DNA of 64,000 bases from Granulosicoccus sp036478565 (lineage in GTDB: Bacteria; Pseudomonadota; Gammaproteobacteria; Granulosicoccales; Granulosicoccaceae), in the NCBI GenBank assembly GCA_965224525.1, contig OZ245050.1:2418001-2482000 (forward strand), in the 5' to 3' direction. The position numbers were made by a program, and so were the translations under genes. Shown piece by piece: positions 45,293 through 54,343 of the stretch. Under the pieces are notes generated by a model. It made no database searches and had not been told where the DNA came from. It was given only the letters and a program-made list of their open reading frames with translations. Each line of letters starts with the position of its first letter. Within the stretch, counting starts at the first letter, position 1.

Positions 45293-46090
45293 CTATGACC
45301 TAACCCATTCATTGTTTGACTCGTATCCTAGAAGGATCAGTTCTCGACCCGCAAATGAGGCAAACACTTCTTTTGCTTCCTGACTAAATTTTTCTTTCCA
45401 ATCGCCAACAATGCCTTTTCTGACAAACGCACTTACATCTTCTTCACCCGGCTGCCTCGATGACTGGTTTTCAAAAGAGAACTGGTGGACAATACTTTCA
45501 ATATCAGTTTGAGAGCAGTTGTATACACTAAGATACTTCAGAACATTTTCCAGTTCAGACTGGGGATCGAGCAATATTGCTTCATAGCTGGTTTGATAAC
45601 ACCTGGTATCTCCGTGCCAAGTCTTTACGAAATCTGACCATGCGTAACCAGGATATCCTCCCTCAAAGCTCCAACGAACAAACCGAGCAAGGTTGGTTTT
45701 GATATCGTGCGGATCGCTAATACGAAGGTCCCGCTTAAGATTATTACTGTACTTACTACTCGTAATTGGTTTCTCAAACATCAGATGATAATAGAAGGAC
45801 ACCATTATATCCCTGCCATCTCTCCAGACAACAATCGTATCAGTATTGGCATGAACCTTTTGATAACAGCCATGAATAATTTGTGGCTTTAGAAGTGGCA
45901 ATCGGTTTCGGGGATACGGCACCCCAATCGCAGCTGACAGCATCTGACTCAACCAGGTTCCACCAGATTTCGGGTATTCGGTGACAACAACTGGTGGTGA
46001 TATCCGATTGAGCGCACCCCGTGCGATGGCTAGCCTCGCAGCGCCATTGAGTTTGAACCACCAGGTTGCATCACGTTGTTCGACAAACAC
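45293..46090 (-). CDS. Sulfotransferase family protein (3), cytosolic-type
   Basis: This 265-residue protein has 'VVVTEYPKSGGTWLSQMLS' (a PKSGTTW-type PAPS loop with Gly in place of the first Thr) and the 3'-phosphate motif 'VVWRDGRDIMVSFYYHLMF'. The closing region 'RKGIVGDWKEKFSQEAKE' is the classic KxGxxGDWK motif of cytosolic sulfotransferases. The start is GTG. It transfers sulfate to a hydroxyl or amine. It is the third such gene in about 11 kb, strengthening the case for a sulfated polymer. Confidence 0.92.
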   Translation of the reverse strand: MFVEQRDATWWFKLNGAARLAIARGALNRISPPVVVTEYPKSGGTWLSQMLSAAIGVPYPRNRLPLLKPQIIHGCYQKVHANTDTIVVWRDGRDIMVSFYYHLMFEKPITSSKYSNNLKRDLRISDPHDIKTNLARFVRWSFEGGYPGYAWSDFVKTWHGDTRCYQTSYEAILLDPQSELENVLKYLSVYNCSQTDIESIVHQFSFENQSSRQPGEEDVSAFVRKGIVGDWKEKFSQEAKEVFASFAGRELILLGYESNNEWVRS

Positions 46091-46128
46091 TTACCCACCC
46101 TCTTCTCATTGAACTACAGTTGAGCACA

Positions 46129-46986
46129 TCACCGATAGAGACTTTTCTTGCTTGCCTGCCCATAGATTTGAGCAAACTCCGCTTCAGACAACTCATGTCT
46201 CGGCTGCCAACCCTTCGGCTTACGCGCAACTAAAACCCAGGTATCTCGCCAGTCCGGAAAAACTCGGGTAGCAAGTTTATAGGCCGAATGGGCCCTGACG
46301 GGCAGATTTTGAAGCATGTGATGGGTGGTCGTTAGCTCCACAATATCAACACCCAGATTATTACAAAATGAAACCAGATCTCCACGGGTGTATTCGCGCT
46401 GTGGGCCTCGCCATGGGCCCTTGTACCAATAGTACAGATCATAACGTGGTAAATTGGTACGGCCCCGCATTAAGTCGAGTCGTTTTCGAATATTGGCAAG
46501 ATTAGGTACAGTGACAAACAAATACGCACCCTCTTTAAGTCCAGCAACCAAGGAATTCATCAGGTCTCGTGGTGAATCATGGATGTGTTCGAGCACATCG
46601 TTGAGCATCACCATATCAAAATACTTTTCTTCTAACGGCGTATATTCTCTCGAAAATTCAATACCCATACCCTTGGCAAATGTTTCGATCTTTTTTCGGT
46701 TATCACCACGTAAGTGCCAATCATCCATCAGATCATCCACTGCTGTGCAATGCATGCCTAGCACCTGAGCTATTGCAGTTTTATCACAAGGACCGGAGCC
46801 AAGGTCGAACACCTTGCTTCCTGACGGTAGATACTTTTCTACCGTTTCGCCAACAGTTAAATAGGGTGTTAGATTGTCATCTATATAGTTCTCGAACGGA
46901 AAACTTTTTTTCACCTGCTCAATAGCGTCCAATGGAGTCATAAATCCATCCGCTCCATGTATCCTGGCATAATCAGGCTCCAGCAC
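46129..46986 (-). CDS. Class I SAM-dependent methyltransferase
   Basis: This 285-residue protein has the methyltransferase core 'VFDLGSGPCDKTAIAQVLG', 'FDMVMLNDVLEHIHDSPRDLMNSL' and 'LKEGAYLFVTVPN'. A family-like C-terminal region has 'YDLYYWYKGPWRGPQREYT'. The only fitting start is GTG at 46986, eight bases after the DegT gene stop, so it is in the same operon. It probably methylates a sugar; substrate unknown. Confidence 0.87.
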   Translation of the reverse strand: MLEPDYARIHGADGFMTPLDAIEQVKKSFPFENYIDDNLTPYLTVGETVEKYLPSGSKVFDLGSGPCDKTAIAQVLGMHCTAVDDLMDDWHLRGDNRKKIETFAKGMGIEFSREYTPLEEKYFDMVMLNDVLEHIHDSPRDLMNSLVAGLKEGAYLFVTVPNLANIRKRLDLMRGRTNLPRYDLYYWYKGPWRGPQREYTRGDLVSFCNNLGVDIVELTTTHHMLQNLPVRAHSAYKLATRVFPDWRDTWVLVARKPKGWQPRHELSEAEFAQIYGQASKKSLYR

Positions 46987-46994
46987 CCATGGCT

Positions 46995-48173
46995 TTACCT
47001 GGTCGCATCACGTAGTACGGTGGCACTCACATGCGCACATTCTGCTACGTCTTTTTTATCCAATGTTGGGTGTACAAGCCACATCAAACTGGTATCGCCT
47101 AGTTCTTTTGCAGCCGGCAAGCTGGCTGCGGGTCTGGATGGGTGCCCATCAAAAGCTTTCTCAAGGTATACCTCAGAACATGAACCAGCATACAGCGGCA
47201 CACCTTTCGCCGTCACCTCAGAGATAATTCGATCTCTGCTCCAACCTTCTTTCAAGTTTTCAGGTTTGATAAATTCATAGTATTTATAGTACGCATGAAC
47301 AATGTCATTCGGTACTGCAGGGAGTTCCCGCAATAAACCAAGACTACTAAACTCCTCTCTGTATATATTGCTGTTGGCAGTTCTCGCTGCAGTCCAGGCG
47401 GGCAAACACTTAAGCTGTTCTCGACCGACCGCAGACTGCACCTCTGTTAATCGCCAGTTCGTTCCAAACGACTCATGCAACCACCGAAAACCCGGAGCAT
47501 GTTGACGGTTGTATACAGCATCATAGGATTTACCGTGATCCTTATAGGACCACATTTTATCCCACAAATCTTTGTCATTTGTCGTGACCATCCCACCTTC
47601 GCCCAATGTGGTCATAATTTTATCTTGGCAAAAAGACCAGGCAGCTGCATGGCCAAAACTACCTACAGACTTACCCTTATAGCGAGCGCCATGGGCTTGG
47701 GCACAATCCTCTATCACATACGCATCATGCTGTTGAGCCAGCGCCAGGATAGGCTCCATATCGCATGGCCAACCGGCCAAGTGGACACAGAGAATCGCCT
47801 TTGTTTTGGGCGTTATTTTTTCAGCGATAGTCTCAGCTGTAATATTCTGTGTAATCAGATCAACGTCAGCAAATACCGCGTTCGCCCCGCTATTGATAAT
47901 TGAAGACGCCGAAGCCAAAAACGTTCTGGGCGTCACAATGACTTCATCTCCTTCACCGATGCCCATAGCCAACAAAATAACATCCAGAGCGACGGTACCA
48001 TTGGCCATGGCAATAGCATGCGACGACCCCATTTGCTCAGCAAACTCGCGCTCGAACAAGCGCCCTTCCTCACCAGTCCAATAGTTAACTTTATTGGAGC
48101 GTACAACATCAACAACGCGCTGGATGTCTGTCTCAGTATACAAAGGCCAGTTAGTGTATTGCTTTTTAATCAA
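46995..48173 (-). CDS. DegT/DnrJ/EryC1/StrS aminotransferase (1)
   Basis: The 392-residue PLP enzyme shows 'SSHAIAMANGTVALDVILLAMGIGEGDEVIVTP', 'YVIEDCAQAHGARYKGKSVGSFG' and the PLP lysine motif 'WSFCQDKIMTTLGEGGMV'. These enzymes aminate keto groups of nucleotide sugars. The gene overlaps the sugar transferase by four bases and is followed by a methyltransferase, which suggests an amino sugar that is N- or O-methylated; that is inference. Confidence 0.93.
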   Translation of the reverse strand: MIKKQYTNWPLYTETDIQRVVDVVRSNKVNYWTGEEGRLFEREFAEQMGSSHAIAMANGTVALDVILLAMGIGEGDEVIVTPRTFLASASSIINSGANAVFADVDLITQNITAETIAEKITPKTKAILCVHLAGWPCDMEPILALAQQHDAYVIEDCAQAHGARYKGKSVGSFGHAAAWSFCQDKIMTTLGEGGMVTTNDKDLWDKMWSYKDHGKSYDAVYNRQHAPGFRWLHESFGTNWRLTEVQSAVGREQLKCLPAWTAARTANSNIYREEFSSLGLLRELPAVPNDIVHAYYKYYEFIKPENLKEGWSRDRIISEVTAKGVPLYAGSCSEVYLEKAFDGHPSRPAASLPAAKELGDTSLMWLVHPTLDKKDVAECAHVSATVLRDATR

Positions 48174-48796
48174 GCTAACACCTTAATTGTTTTCAGTATG
48201 CATTTGATATCAGTGTCTATGGAGTAGCTATTCCGGTATTCGCGATTTATATTTACCTTATCCGGAAATATTATATCGTCATTGTATTGTTTTACGTTGC
48301 TAACCCTATCAAGTATATCTTCTTCATTCCGATATTTTAAGCTGGCCGGGCCAGTAATTCCAGGTCTCAATTCCATTATCTCAGGCGCTTCCTTCTCAAT
48401 AATGGATGCGTATTCTGGAACCTCTGGTCTTGGTCCGACAAAACTCATATGGCCCGCAATAACATTTAGCAACTGAGGCAGCTCATCGAATTTAAATCGT
48501 CTAAACAGTGCCCCAATTCTCGTAATACGCATATCTGACGCAGTTGTCAATACAGTACCCGGGGAATCCCTCATAGTTTTAATTTTATACAGCGTGAATG
48601 GTCGGCCAAAGCGTCCAATTCGGGTTTGCCTGAATATCCCAAAACTTCTCGTATCTATACTCGCGATTAAAACCGCTGGCACCAGCACCCATATGATCGC
48701 AATCAAACCCAAGGCAGCGGAGGTTAGATCAAAAATTCGTTTCCCCCCCCTGCGATACAGTCTCATACCATCAACCCCAGCGATAGCCGTTGCCAT
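48170..48796 (-). CDS. Sugar-1-phosphate transferase with an N-terminal G8 tract (short type)
   Basis: This 208-residue member has one N-terminal helix ('FDLTSAALGLIAIIWVLVPAVLIA'), 'FRQTRIGRFGRPFTLYKIKTM', 'FKFDELPQLLNVIAGHMSFVGPRPEVPEY' and 'RPGITGPASLKYRNEE', typical of the short polyprenyl-phosphate sugar-1-phosphate transferases such as WbpL-like partners and PglC. A run of eight G (plus-strand C at 48743-48750) encodes RGG near residue 17 and could slip. It is the third initiating enzyme. With the FnlABC-like genes downstream of it in region E it may start a FucNAc-type repeat unit. Confidence 0.92.
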   Translation of the reverse strand: MATAIAGVDGMRLYRRGGKRIFDLTSAALGLIAIIWVLVPAVLIASIDTRSFGIFRQTRIGRFGRPFTLYKIKTMRDSPGTVLTTASDMRITRIGALFRRFKFDELPQLLNVIAGHMSFVGPRPEVPEYASIIEKEAPEIMELRPGITGPASLKYRNEEDILDRVSNVKQYNDDIIFPDKVNINREYRNSYSIDTDIKCILKTIKVLA

Positions 48797-48848
48797 ACAT
48801 TGCTCCTAGTATCAAATTTTCATATTGCAGATAACGATCGGTGTGTAC

Positions 48849-50057
48849 TCAAGCAGGCTGGGCATCCATCATTTTATCCCATGTCGACAGGATCATTTGT
48901 TCATCAAACGCAACATCACCAAAGCCTTTTGCATTTTTTCCCAATTTCGATACAGAGACAGGATTTTTAGAAGCTTCCCGTATTACAGACGCCAATGCCT
49001 CCACATCATCCATTTCAACAGAATACCCAATCTCTTTTTCTGCAATTATTTTGGCAAGCTCGGAGTGTGATTCAATCATGGCCAACACCGGTACACCGGC
49101 TAAACAGTAGGTCATTATTTTACTGGGAAATGCCACTTTATACATACCGGGCGCAAGTGTAATCAGTGCAAGATCCGCGTCCTTAACAATTTTGTCAGCG
49201 ACATTGACAGGCTGATGGCCAAAGAAACGAATATTATTATTCCCACCTGTTTGCGCTCGTTGCACGAGTGCGTCTTTAGATGCACCTTCACCAAGTAAAA
49301 CGATTTCAATTCCAGAAGTATCCTTGAGCAGTTTTCCGACATCAACTACTCTATCGAGCGCTTGCCACCTGCCTATGTTCCCCGCAAATACAACTCGAAA
49401 AACCCCATCCGCTTTCAGCATATCGTCAGGTATTTCTGCTCTATCTGAAAATCCTTGCACAACCGGGTTCTTGATTACACGTATTTTATCTTCAAGAGAT
49501 TTTTCTCGGGCCAATAACGTAGCTTTCATATCATCGGATAACACAACAATTCGATGAGCACGATGACATGTTTGTGCATCCATATAGCGAAGTACCTTGC
49601 CCACAACACTGTTACGTAATACACCGGTTATTTGTGCACCCTCTGGGTGTATATCTTGCATATGATAAATGAAGCGTGATTTTTTCATGCTCGAGAATAC
49701 AGATGCGACCCATGCGCCAACAACCTGGGGCACTGTAGACATGACGACCACCGAGTAACGAGGGCGCTTCACTATAAACCAGGAAAGTTGTAACAAAAAC
49801 AACACCATATTAGTCAGTCGAAGAGCCATTCCACCGCGTGACTCATCAAGCAATGTACAACGATGCACATTAATTCCATCAATGGTTTCCGCTGTGGCTC
49901 TTTTTTTATTACGAAGCTTGCGCTTATAGGACGGCTGCGACGTGAATACGTCTACATGGTGGCCATCGCTAACCCAAGCTGTGCCATACACCCTTAACAT
50001 AGACGCATAAGGCGGAGTATCTGGCCAGAAATACCTATGAATCATTAATATTCGCAT
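48849..50057 (-). CDS. GT4-family glycosyltransferase (WbuB-like)
   Basis: This 402-residue protein begins 'MRILMIHRYFWPDTPPYASMLR' and has 'IYHMQDIHPEGAQITGVL', the N-terminal features of the WbuB family, which transfers L-FucNAc or related sugars. The GT4 C-lobe shows 'VVFAGNIGRWQALDRVVD' and 'FFGHQPV'. It is retained next to an FnlC-like epimerase, the usual wbuB neighbour. Cytoplasmic action on a lipid-linked acceptor is expected. Confidence 0.9.
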   Translation of the reverse strand: MRILMIHRYFWPDTPPYASMLRVYGTAWVSDGHHVDVFTSQPSYKRKLRNKKRATAETIDGINVHRCTLLDESRGGMALRLTNMVLFLLQLSWFIVKRPRYSVVVMSTVPQVVGAWVASVFSSMKKSRFIYHMQDIHPEGAQITGVLRNSVVGKVLRYMDAQTCHRAHRIVVLSDDMKATLLAREKSLEDKIRVIKNPVVQGFSDRAEIPDDMLKADGVFRVVFAGNIGRWQALDRVVDVGKLLKDTSGIEIVLLGEGASKDALVQRAQTGGNNNIRFFGHQPVNVADKIVKDADLALITLAPGMYKVAFPSKIMTYCLAGVPVLAMIESHSELAKIIAEKEIGYSVEMDDVEALASVIREASKNPVSVSKLGKNAKGFGDVAFDEQMILSTWDKMMDAQPA

Positions 50058-50086
50058 TTTTCTGCTCTGATACCGATTCTGTCTAG

Positions 50087-51226
50087 TTAGAGTGTTTCTG
50101 CTTTATGCCACACAGTTCGATTTACGTATTCGGTGTAACTCAAAACGATTCGAACAACCTTTTTACTGACATTCTCAACATCATAGTCAGCGACTTTACG
50201 AAACTGGCGATTTTCATAATCATGCTGGGTTGTTACCACATCTATTGATTTTAATACATTCACTTTCTTTAGCCCTGACATAATCAACACGCCTTCATCC
50301 ATACCCTCTGGCCGTTCATGTGCCTGCCGAACGGTGATTGCCGGAAAATCAAGCAACGAGGATTCTTCAGTAATTGTACCGCTGTCGGAAACGACACAAA
50401 AGGCATGTTTTTGCATTTTAATGTAATCGAAAAAACCCATTGGTTTCATGAACTGTACAAGTGTATTCATTTCGATATTTTCAAGGTATCCACTTTCAAG
50501 CTTTTTCATGGTGCGAGGGTGTGTTGCAACTATTACTGGAAATTTCCATTTCTCTGCAATCGCATTGAGAGACTCCAGTAAATGACGAAAATTTCTGTCA
50601 GAATCAACATTCTCTTCGCGGTGTACGCTGACAATGAAATATTCCTCTTGCGTGAGGCCAAGCCGCGTAATAACGTCCGACCCGTCTATCGCAGTCTGGT
50701 GAAAATTCAATATTTCCAGCATAGGTGAACCAATCTTGATAACAGTTTCCGGTTTGATACCTTCCGCAATCAGATAACGGCGTGCATGCTCGGTGAGAGG
50801 AAAATTGATATCACTAAGATGGTCAAGTACCTTGCGATTGAGCTCCTCTGGAACCCGCTGATCAAAGCACCGATTTCCCGCTTCAAAATGGAAAACCGGA
50901 ATTTTTCTACGTTTTGCAGACATTACTGAAAGACAACTATTGGTATCCCCATAAAGCATTATCGCATCTGGCTGCACCTGCTCCATGACGTCGTCAGCTC
51001 TTGAAATAATGTTTCCGATTGTCCTGGCCAATGTCTTGTCCGACACATCAAGGAAATAATCAGGTTTCGGCACGCCAAGGTCATCAAAAAATACCTGATT
51101 CAATTCGAAATCATAGTTCTGTCCGGTATGGACAAGTACGTGATCGACAAACTTACTCATTTCGGCAATTGTACGGCTCATCTTTATAATTTCGGGCCGA
51201 GTGCCGACGATGGTCATTACTTTCAC
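50087..51226 (-). CDS. fnlC: UDP-GlcNAc 2-epimerase-type enzyme, FnlC/WbjD-like
   Basis: This 379-residue non-hydrolysing 2-epimerase has 'MTIVGTRPEIIKMSRTIAEM', 'LVHTGQNYDFELNQVFFDDLG', 'HFEAGNRCFDQRVPEELNRK' and 'CVVSDSGTITEESSLLDFPAITVR'. Its start resembles FnlC/WbjD, which converts the 2-position in UDP-L-FucNAc synthesis, more than WecB. The symbol is given by this likeness and by its neighbours (CapE-like and RmlD-like genes upstream); an L-QuiNAc role is equally possible. Confidence 0.83.
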   Translation of the reverse strand: MKVMTIVGTRPEIIKMSRTIAEMSKFVDHVLVHTGQNYDFELNQVFFDDLGVPKPDYFLDVSDKTLARTIGNIISRADDVMEQVQPDAIMLYGDTNSCLSVMSAKRRKIPVFHFEAGNRCFDQRVPEELNRKVLDHLSDINFPLTEHARRYLIAEGIKPETVIKIGSPMLEILNFHQTAIDGSDVITRLGLTQEEYFIVSVHREENVDSDRNFRHLLESLNAIAEKWKFPVIVATHPRTMKKLESGYLENIEMNTLVQFMKPMGFFDYIKMQKHAFCVVSDSGTITEESSLLDFPAITVRQAHERPEGMDEGVLIMSGLKKVNVLKSIDVVTTQHDYENRQFRKVADYDVENVSKKVVRIVLSYTEYVNRTVWHKAETL

Positions 51227-51255
51227 TTTGAATTTACTCTTTCAATAATCATGCG

Positions 51256-52389
51256 TTAGAGAGAATCCAACAGCGACTCAGCAACAAACTGAATTTGCTC
51301 GTCTGATAGGCCTATCCAGGTGGGCAGGCAGATACCTCGACGATAGCATTCCAGTGAGGCGGGGAAATCATCATCCGAATACTCATAGCGTGAAAAACAC
51401 GGCTGTTTATGCATCGGATAAAAAACGGATCTTGGTTCGACCCCTCGGGCGGTCATTTGAGCAATGACCCGCTCAGCATCGTCGACAAACACAACCACAC
51501 GAAAAGGGATGTGAGAAAAGTCTTCCCTGATATCCAGAAACTTAACTTTTTGACTTAGCAAGTCATAGTATTTCTGATACAAGCTGGTTTTTTCAGCAAT
51601 GATATGGTCAAGCTTGGAAAGCTGCGACAGTCCCAGTGCCGACTGAATATCAGTCAAACGGAAATTAAACCCAATTTCAGGGTGTACAAATGTACCGCTT
51701 TTGAGCCTTCCCTGATTTCTAAGGTACATCATTTTTTCGTAAATACTTTCGTCATCAGTTACGACCAGTCCGCCCTCGCCTGTCGTGATTGTCTTGTCAG
51801 CGAAAAACGAAAATGTGCCTACATGACCAAAAGTACCGCAGTGTTTCTTACCATTTTCTATGGCTAACGCCTGCGCGGCATCTTCTATCAAATACAAGCC
51901 GTGTGTTTCACAATATGTCACCACATCTTCAATATTGCTACAGGCTGTTCCGTACAGATGAGCAACCATGATTGCACGCGTTTTTGGTGTTAGCTGAATC
52001 TTCGAGATATCGAGAGACAAATTACTGAAGGAGACGACATCAACAAACACCGGGGTCGCACCAACCATCTCAACAGCATTGGCGGTGGCTATGAATGTCG
52101 TATTCTGGACAATAACTTCATCACCCGGCCCGATGCCCAGTGCCTTGAGCCCCAGATAGAGCGCCAGTGTTCCATTACTGGCCAGTACCGCGTGATTGCT
52201 GCCTATCTGCTTCAGCAATTCATCGCGAAATTCGATTCCGACTTTACCCTCGGCAATATACTTGTCATCAAAGACACGTTCGATGCTGGCATAGTCCTGT
52301 TTGTCAACAAAGCTACGAAACTGGGGAATCCCCATGTATTTTCTCGTCTCATGCATTTTTACATTAGTCATACAATGTATCCATGGCAA
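51256..52389 (-). CDS. DegT/DnrJ/EryC1/StrS aminotransferase (2)
   Basis: The 377-residue protein has 'SNHAVLASNGTLALYLGLKALGIGPGDEVIVQ', 'YLIEDAAQALAIENGKKHCGTFG' and the PLP lysine in 'FSFFADKTITTGEGGLV'. It aminates a nucleotide-linked keto-sugar. The likely start is the ATG at 52371, six residues in, which still overlaps the RmlD-like gene. Its place among L-FucNAc-type genes is unusual: the FnlABC pathway does not need an aminotransferase, so the locus may make a 2,4-diamino sugar. A typical C-terminal 'LPTWIGLSDEQIQFV' is present. Confidence 0.92.
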   Translation of the reverse strand: MPWIHCMTNVKMHETRKYMGIPQFRSFVDKQDYASIERVFDDKYIAEGKVGIEFRDELLKQIGSNHAVLASNGTLALYLGLKALGIGPGDEVIVQNTTFIATANAVEMVGATPVFVDVVSFSNLSLDISKIQLTPKTRAIMVAHLYGTACSNIEDVVTYCETHGLYLIEDAAQALAIENGKKHCGTFGHVGTFSFFADKTITTGEGGLVVTDDESIYEKMMYLRNQGRLKSGTFVHPEIGFNFRLTDIQSALGLSQLSKLDHIIAEKTSLYQKYYDLLSQKVKFLDIREDFSHIPFRVVVFVDDAERVIAQMTARGVEPRSVFYPMHKQPCFSRYEYSDDDFPASLECYRRGICLPTWIGLSDEQIQFVAESLLDSL

Positions 52390-53221
52390 GTTCCGACATC
52401 ATAGTGTTCCAGTTCGGTAGTTCCAGATTCATCTCTGTCCGAAGCGCAGAACCATCCAGAGTGGGCTGCGTCTCAAATGACGAGTCTTCTGTAATAGTCA
52501 TTTTCAGATCAAATATGTCGTTTGCAAGCCGCAGCAAATCCAGTTTAGAGATAGGCTGTTTTGTTGCCAATTGCTTTAGCCCGTTTATCTTGGGGTGATG
52601 TTCGATAATGTCGCCAACAACGCGTGCCATAGTGTGTGTAGAAACACCGGAATAGAACGCTTTTTTAAAGCCATTCACTGCCAACCCACGCGATGCAAGA
52701 CACCACTCTAGTAATTCAGATTTCCCGGTAAGTTCCCTACCGATAAACGAAGAACGCAGCGTCAATGCATGCGGATATCGTAGTTCGCCCAGCGCCTTAG
52801 TTTTACCATAGATATCGTTCCCGGTTGTCGGGCTTTCCTCAGTGTAATTACCTAACACTCCGTCGAAAACACAATCGGTACTAAAGTGTATGACTCTCGC
52901 TTTTGATTCTTCCGCCCATCTGGCAAGCCGGTGTGGAAACAGAGAGTTCACAGAGATCGCGTAAGGCAAATCGTCAATTTCCGGTTTGCGTTTTGTGATG
53001 CCTACACAGTTAAGAACTACGTCAGCGCCTATGCCATTTAGTAAGTTTGTTAAAGCAAAGAAATCCTGCACATCAATATTTTCGTAAACTCGGTCACTGG
53101 AGAACAACGCATGTGATCGGGCACTGTGCAACGTACAATACACATCACTAAACCGCTCGCTCAGCTTCTCGAACAATTTGTGCCCAATAAGACCACCGCC
53201 ACCCAACACTATAATTCTCAT
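52364..53221 (-). CDS. SDR sugar reductase, RmlD/FnlB-like without cupin domain
   Basis: This 285-residue enzyme has 'IIVLGGGGLIGHKLFEKL' (nucleotide binding), 'VIHFSTDCVFDGVLGNYTEESPTTGNDIYGKTK' (Ser/Thr plus YxxxK) and 'LTLRSSFIGREL'. That is an RmlD-type dTDP-4-keto-6-deoxysugar reductase. CapF/WbjC proteins have about 370 residues with a C-terminal cupin; here only the SDR is present. It probably reduces the 4-keto sugar made by the CapE-like enzyme 18 bases upstream. Confidence 0.85.
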   Translation of the reverse strand: MRIIVLGGGGLIGHKLFEKLSERFSDVYCTLHSARSHALFSSDRVYENIDVQDFFALTNLLNGIGADVVLNCVGITKRKPEIDDLPYAISVNSLFPHRLARWAEESKARVIHFSTDCVFDGVLGNYTEESPTTGNDIYGKTKALGELRYPHALTLRSSFIGRELTGKSELLEWCLASRGLAVNGFKKAFYSGVSTHTMARVVGDIIEHHPKINGLKQLATKQPISKLDLLRLANDIFDLKMTITEDSSFETQPTLDGSALRTEMNLELPNWNTMMSELAMDTLYD

Positions 53222-53239
53222 GAGAATTCCAATTATTGA

Positions 53240-54268
53240 CTATCCTGGAATCCCGTCAGCGACAGAAAGCTCAGACTGAATCTCTGGAAGCGCCAACAGT
53301 AATTTTTCTATCTCAGGCACAGAAAGACGGTGGGTATTATCCGAGTTATATTCCTGCTGATCTTCAATACTCGGATTACCGCGTGTAAAAAAACGATTGT
53401 AATCCAGTGATCTGGCATCAAGTGAAACACGGTAATACTCGCCTAAATCCGTCGATCGAGTCAGTTCTTCGGACGATATCAATGTTTCATACATTTTTTC
53501 ACCGTGCCGTATACCGATAGTCTGAATATCAGTATCTGAGTTAAATACGTTCTTTAATGCTTGAGCGAGATCAAGCACTGTCGCAGCTGGTGCCTTTTTA
53601 ATAAAGGTGTCACCTTGCACCGCATTAGTTAGTGCGTACAGTACAAGCTCGACAGCCGCGCCTAGTGGCATTAGAAAACGCGTCATATCCGGGTGTGTGA
53701 TTGTAAGTGACTTACCGCTTTTAATCTGTGACAGAAACAACGGAATGACAGATCCTCGGGAGTACATCACGTTGCCATAACGCACACAACTCAAGGTAGT
53801 TGGGGACCCCTGAAGCCCACGGCTGGCAGCCTGAACCACTTTTTCCATCATGGCTTTACTCATACCCATGGCGTTGACAGGAAAGACAGCTTTGTCGGTG
53901 CTCAAACACACAACACTGCCCACTTCATGGCTGATTGCGGATTCGACAACATATGAACTTCCAATAATGTTGGTTTGCATTGCTTGCAATGGAAAGAACT
54001 CACAAGATGGCACCTGCTTTAATGCCGCTGCATGAAATACCATATCGACACCTTTCATCGCATGATCAACACTGCTTCGATCGCGCACATCACCTATGAA
54101 ATACTTGTAAGTATTATTAGGGTAGCGATTGCGCATGGCATCCTGTTTTTCCTCATCCCGGCTGAATATCCGTATTTCAGAAGCACCCTTCTCCCGTAGG
54201 TAGGCAGCCACTGTCTTACCAAATGAGCCGGTACCGCCCGTGATCAGAATTGTTTTATTTTTTATCAA
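53240..54268 (-). CDS. fnlA: UDP-GlcNAc 4,6-dehydratase/5-epimerase (CapE/WbjB/FnlA-like)
   Basis: The 342-residue SDR has 'ITGGTGSFGKTVAAYLREKG', 'IGDVRDRSSVDHAMKGVDMVFHAAALKQVPSCEFFP', 'CLSTDKAVFPVNAMGMSKAMMEKV' (Met in place of Tyr with Lys four residues on) and 'VRYGNVMYSRGSVIPLFL'. This is a very good match to the CapE/WbjB/FnlA group, which converts UDP-GlcNAc to the 4-keto-6-deoxy L-sugar. It starts the pathway that ends with the 2-epimerase at 50.1 kb. Confidence 0.9.
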   Translation of the reverse strand: MIKNKTILITGGTGSFGKTVAAYLREKGASEIRIFSRDEEKQDAMRNRYPNNTYKYFIGDVRDRSSVDHAMKGVDMVFHAAALKQVPSCEFFPLQAMQTNIIGSSYVVESAISHEVGSVVCLSTDKAVFPVNAMGMSKAMMEKVVQAASRGLQGSPTTLSCVRYGNVMYSRGSVIPLFLSQIKSGKSLTITHPDMTRFLMPLGAAVELVLYALTNAVQGDTFIKKAPAATVLDLAQALKNVFNSDTDIQTIGIRHGEKMYETLISSEELTRSTDLGEYYRVSLDARSLDYNRFFTRGNPSIEDQQEYNSDNTHRLSVPEIEKLLLALPEIQSELSVADGIPG

Positions 54269-54343
54269 CTGTATTTCTTCAGTTATGGTTATTCAAACAT
54301 CAGGTAATTTAGCTTTCTCATCATAATTTCTACTTTACAAACA

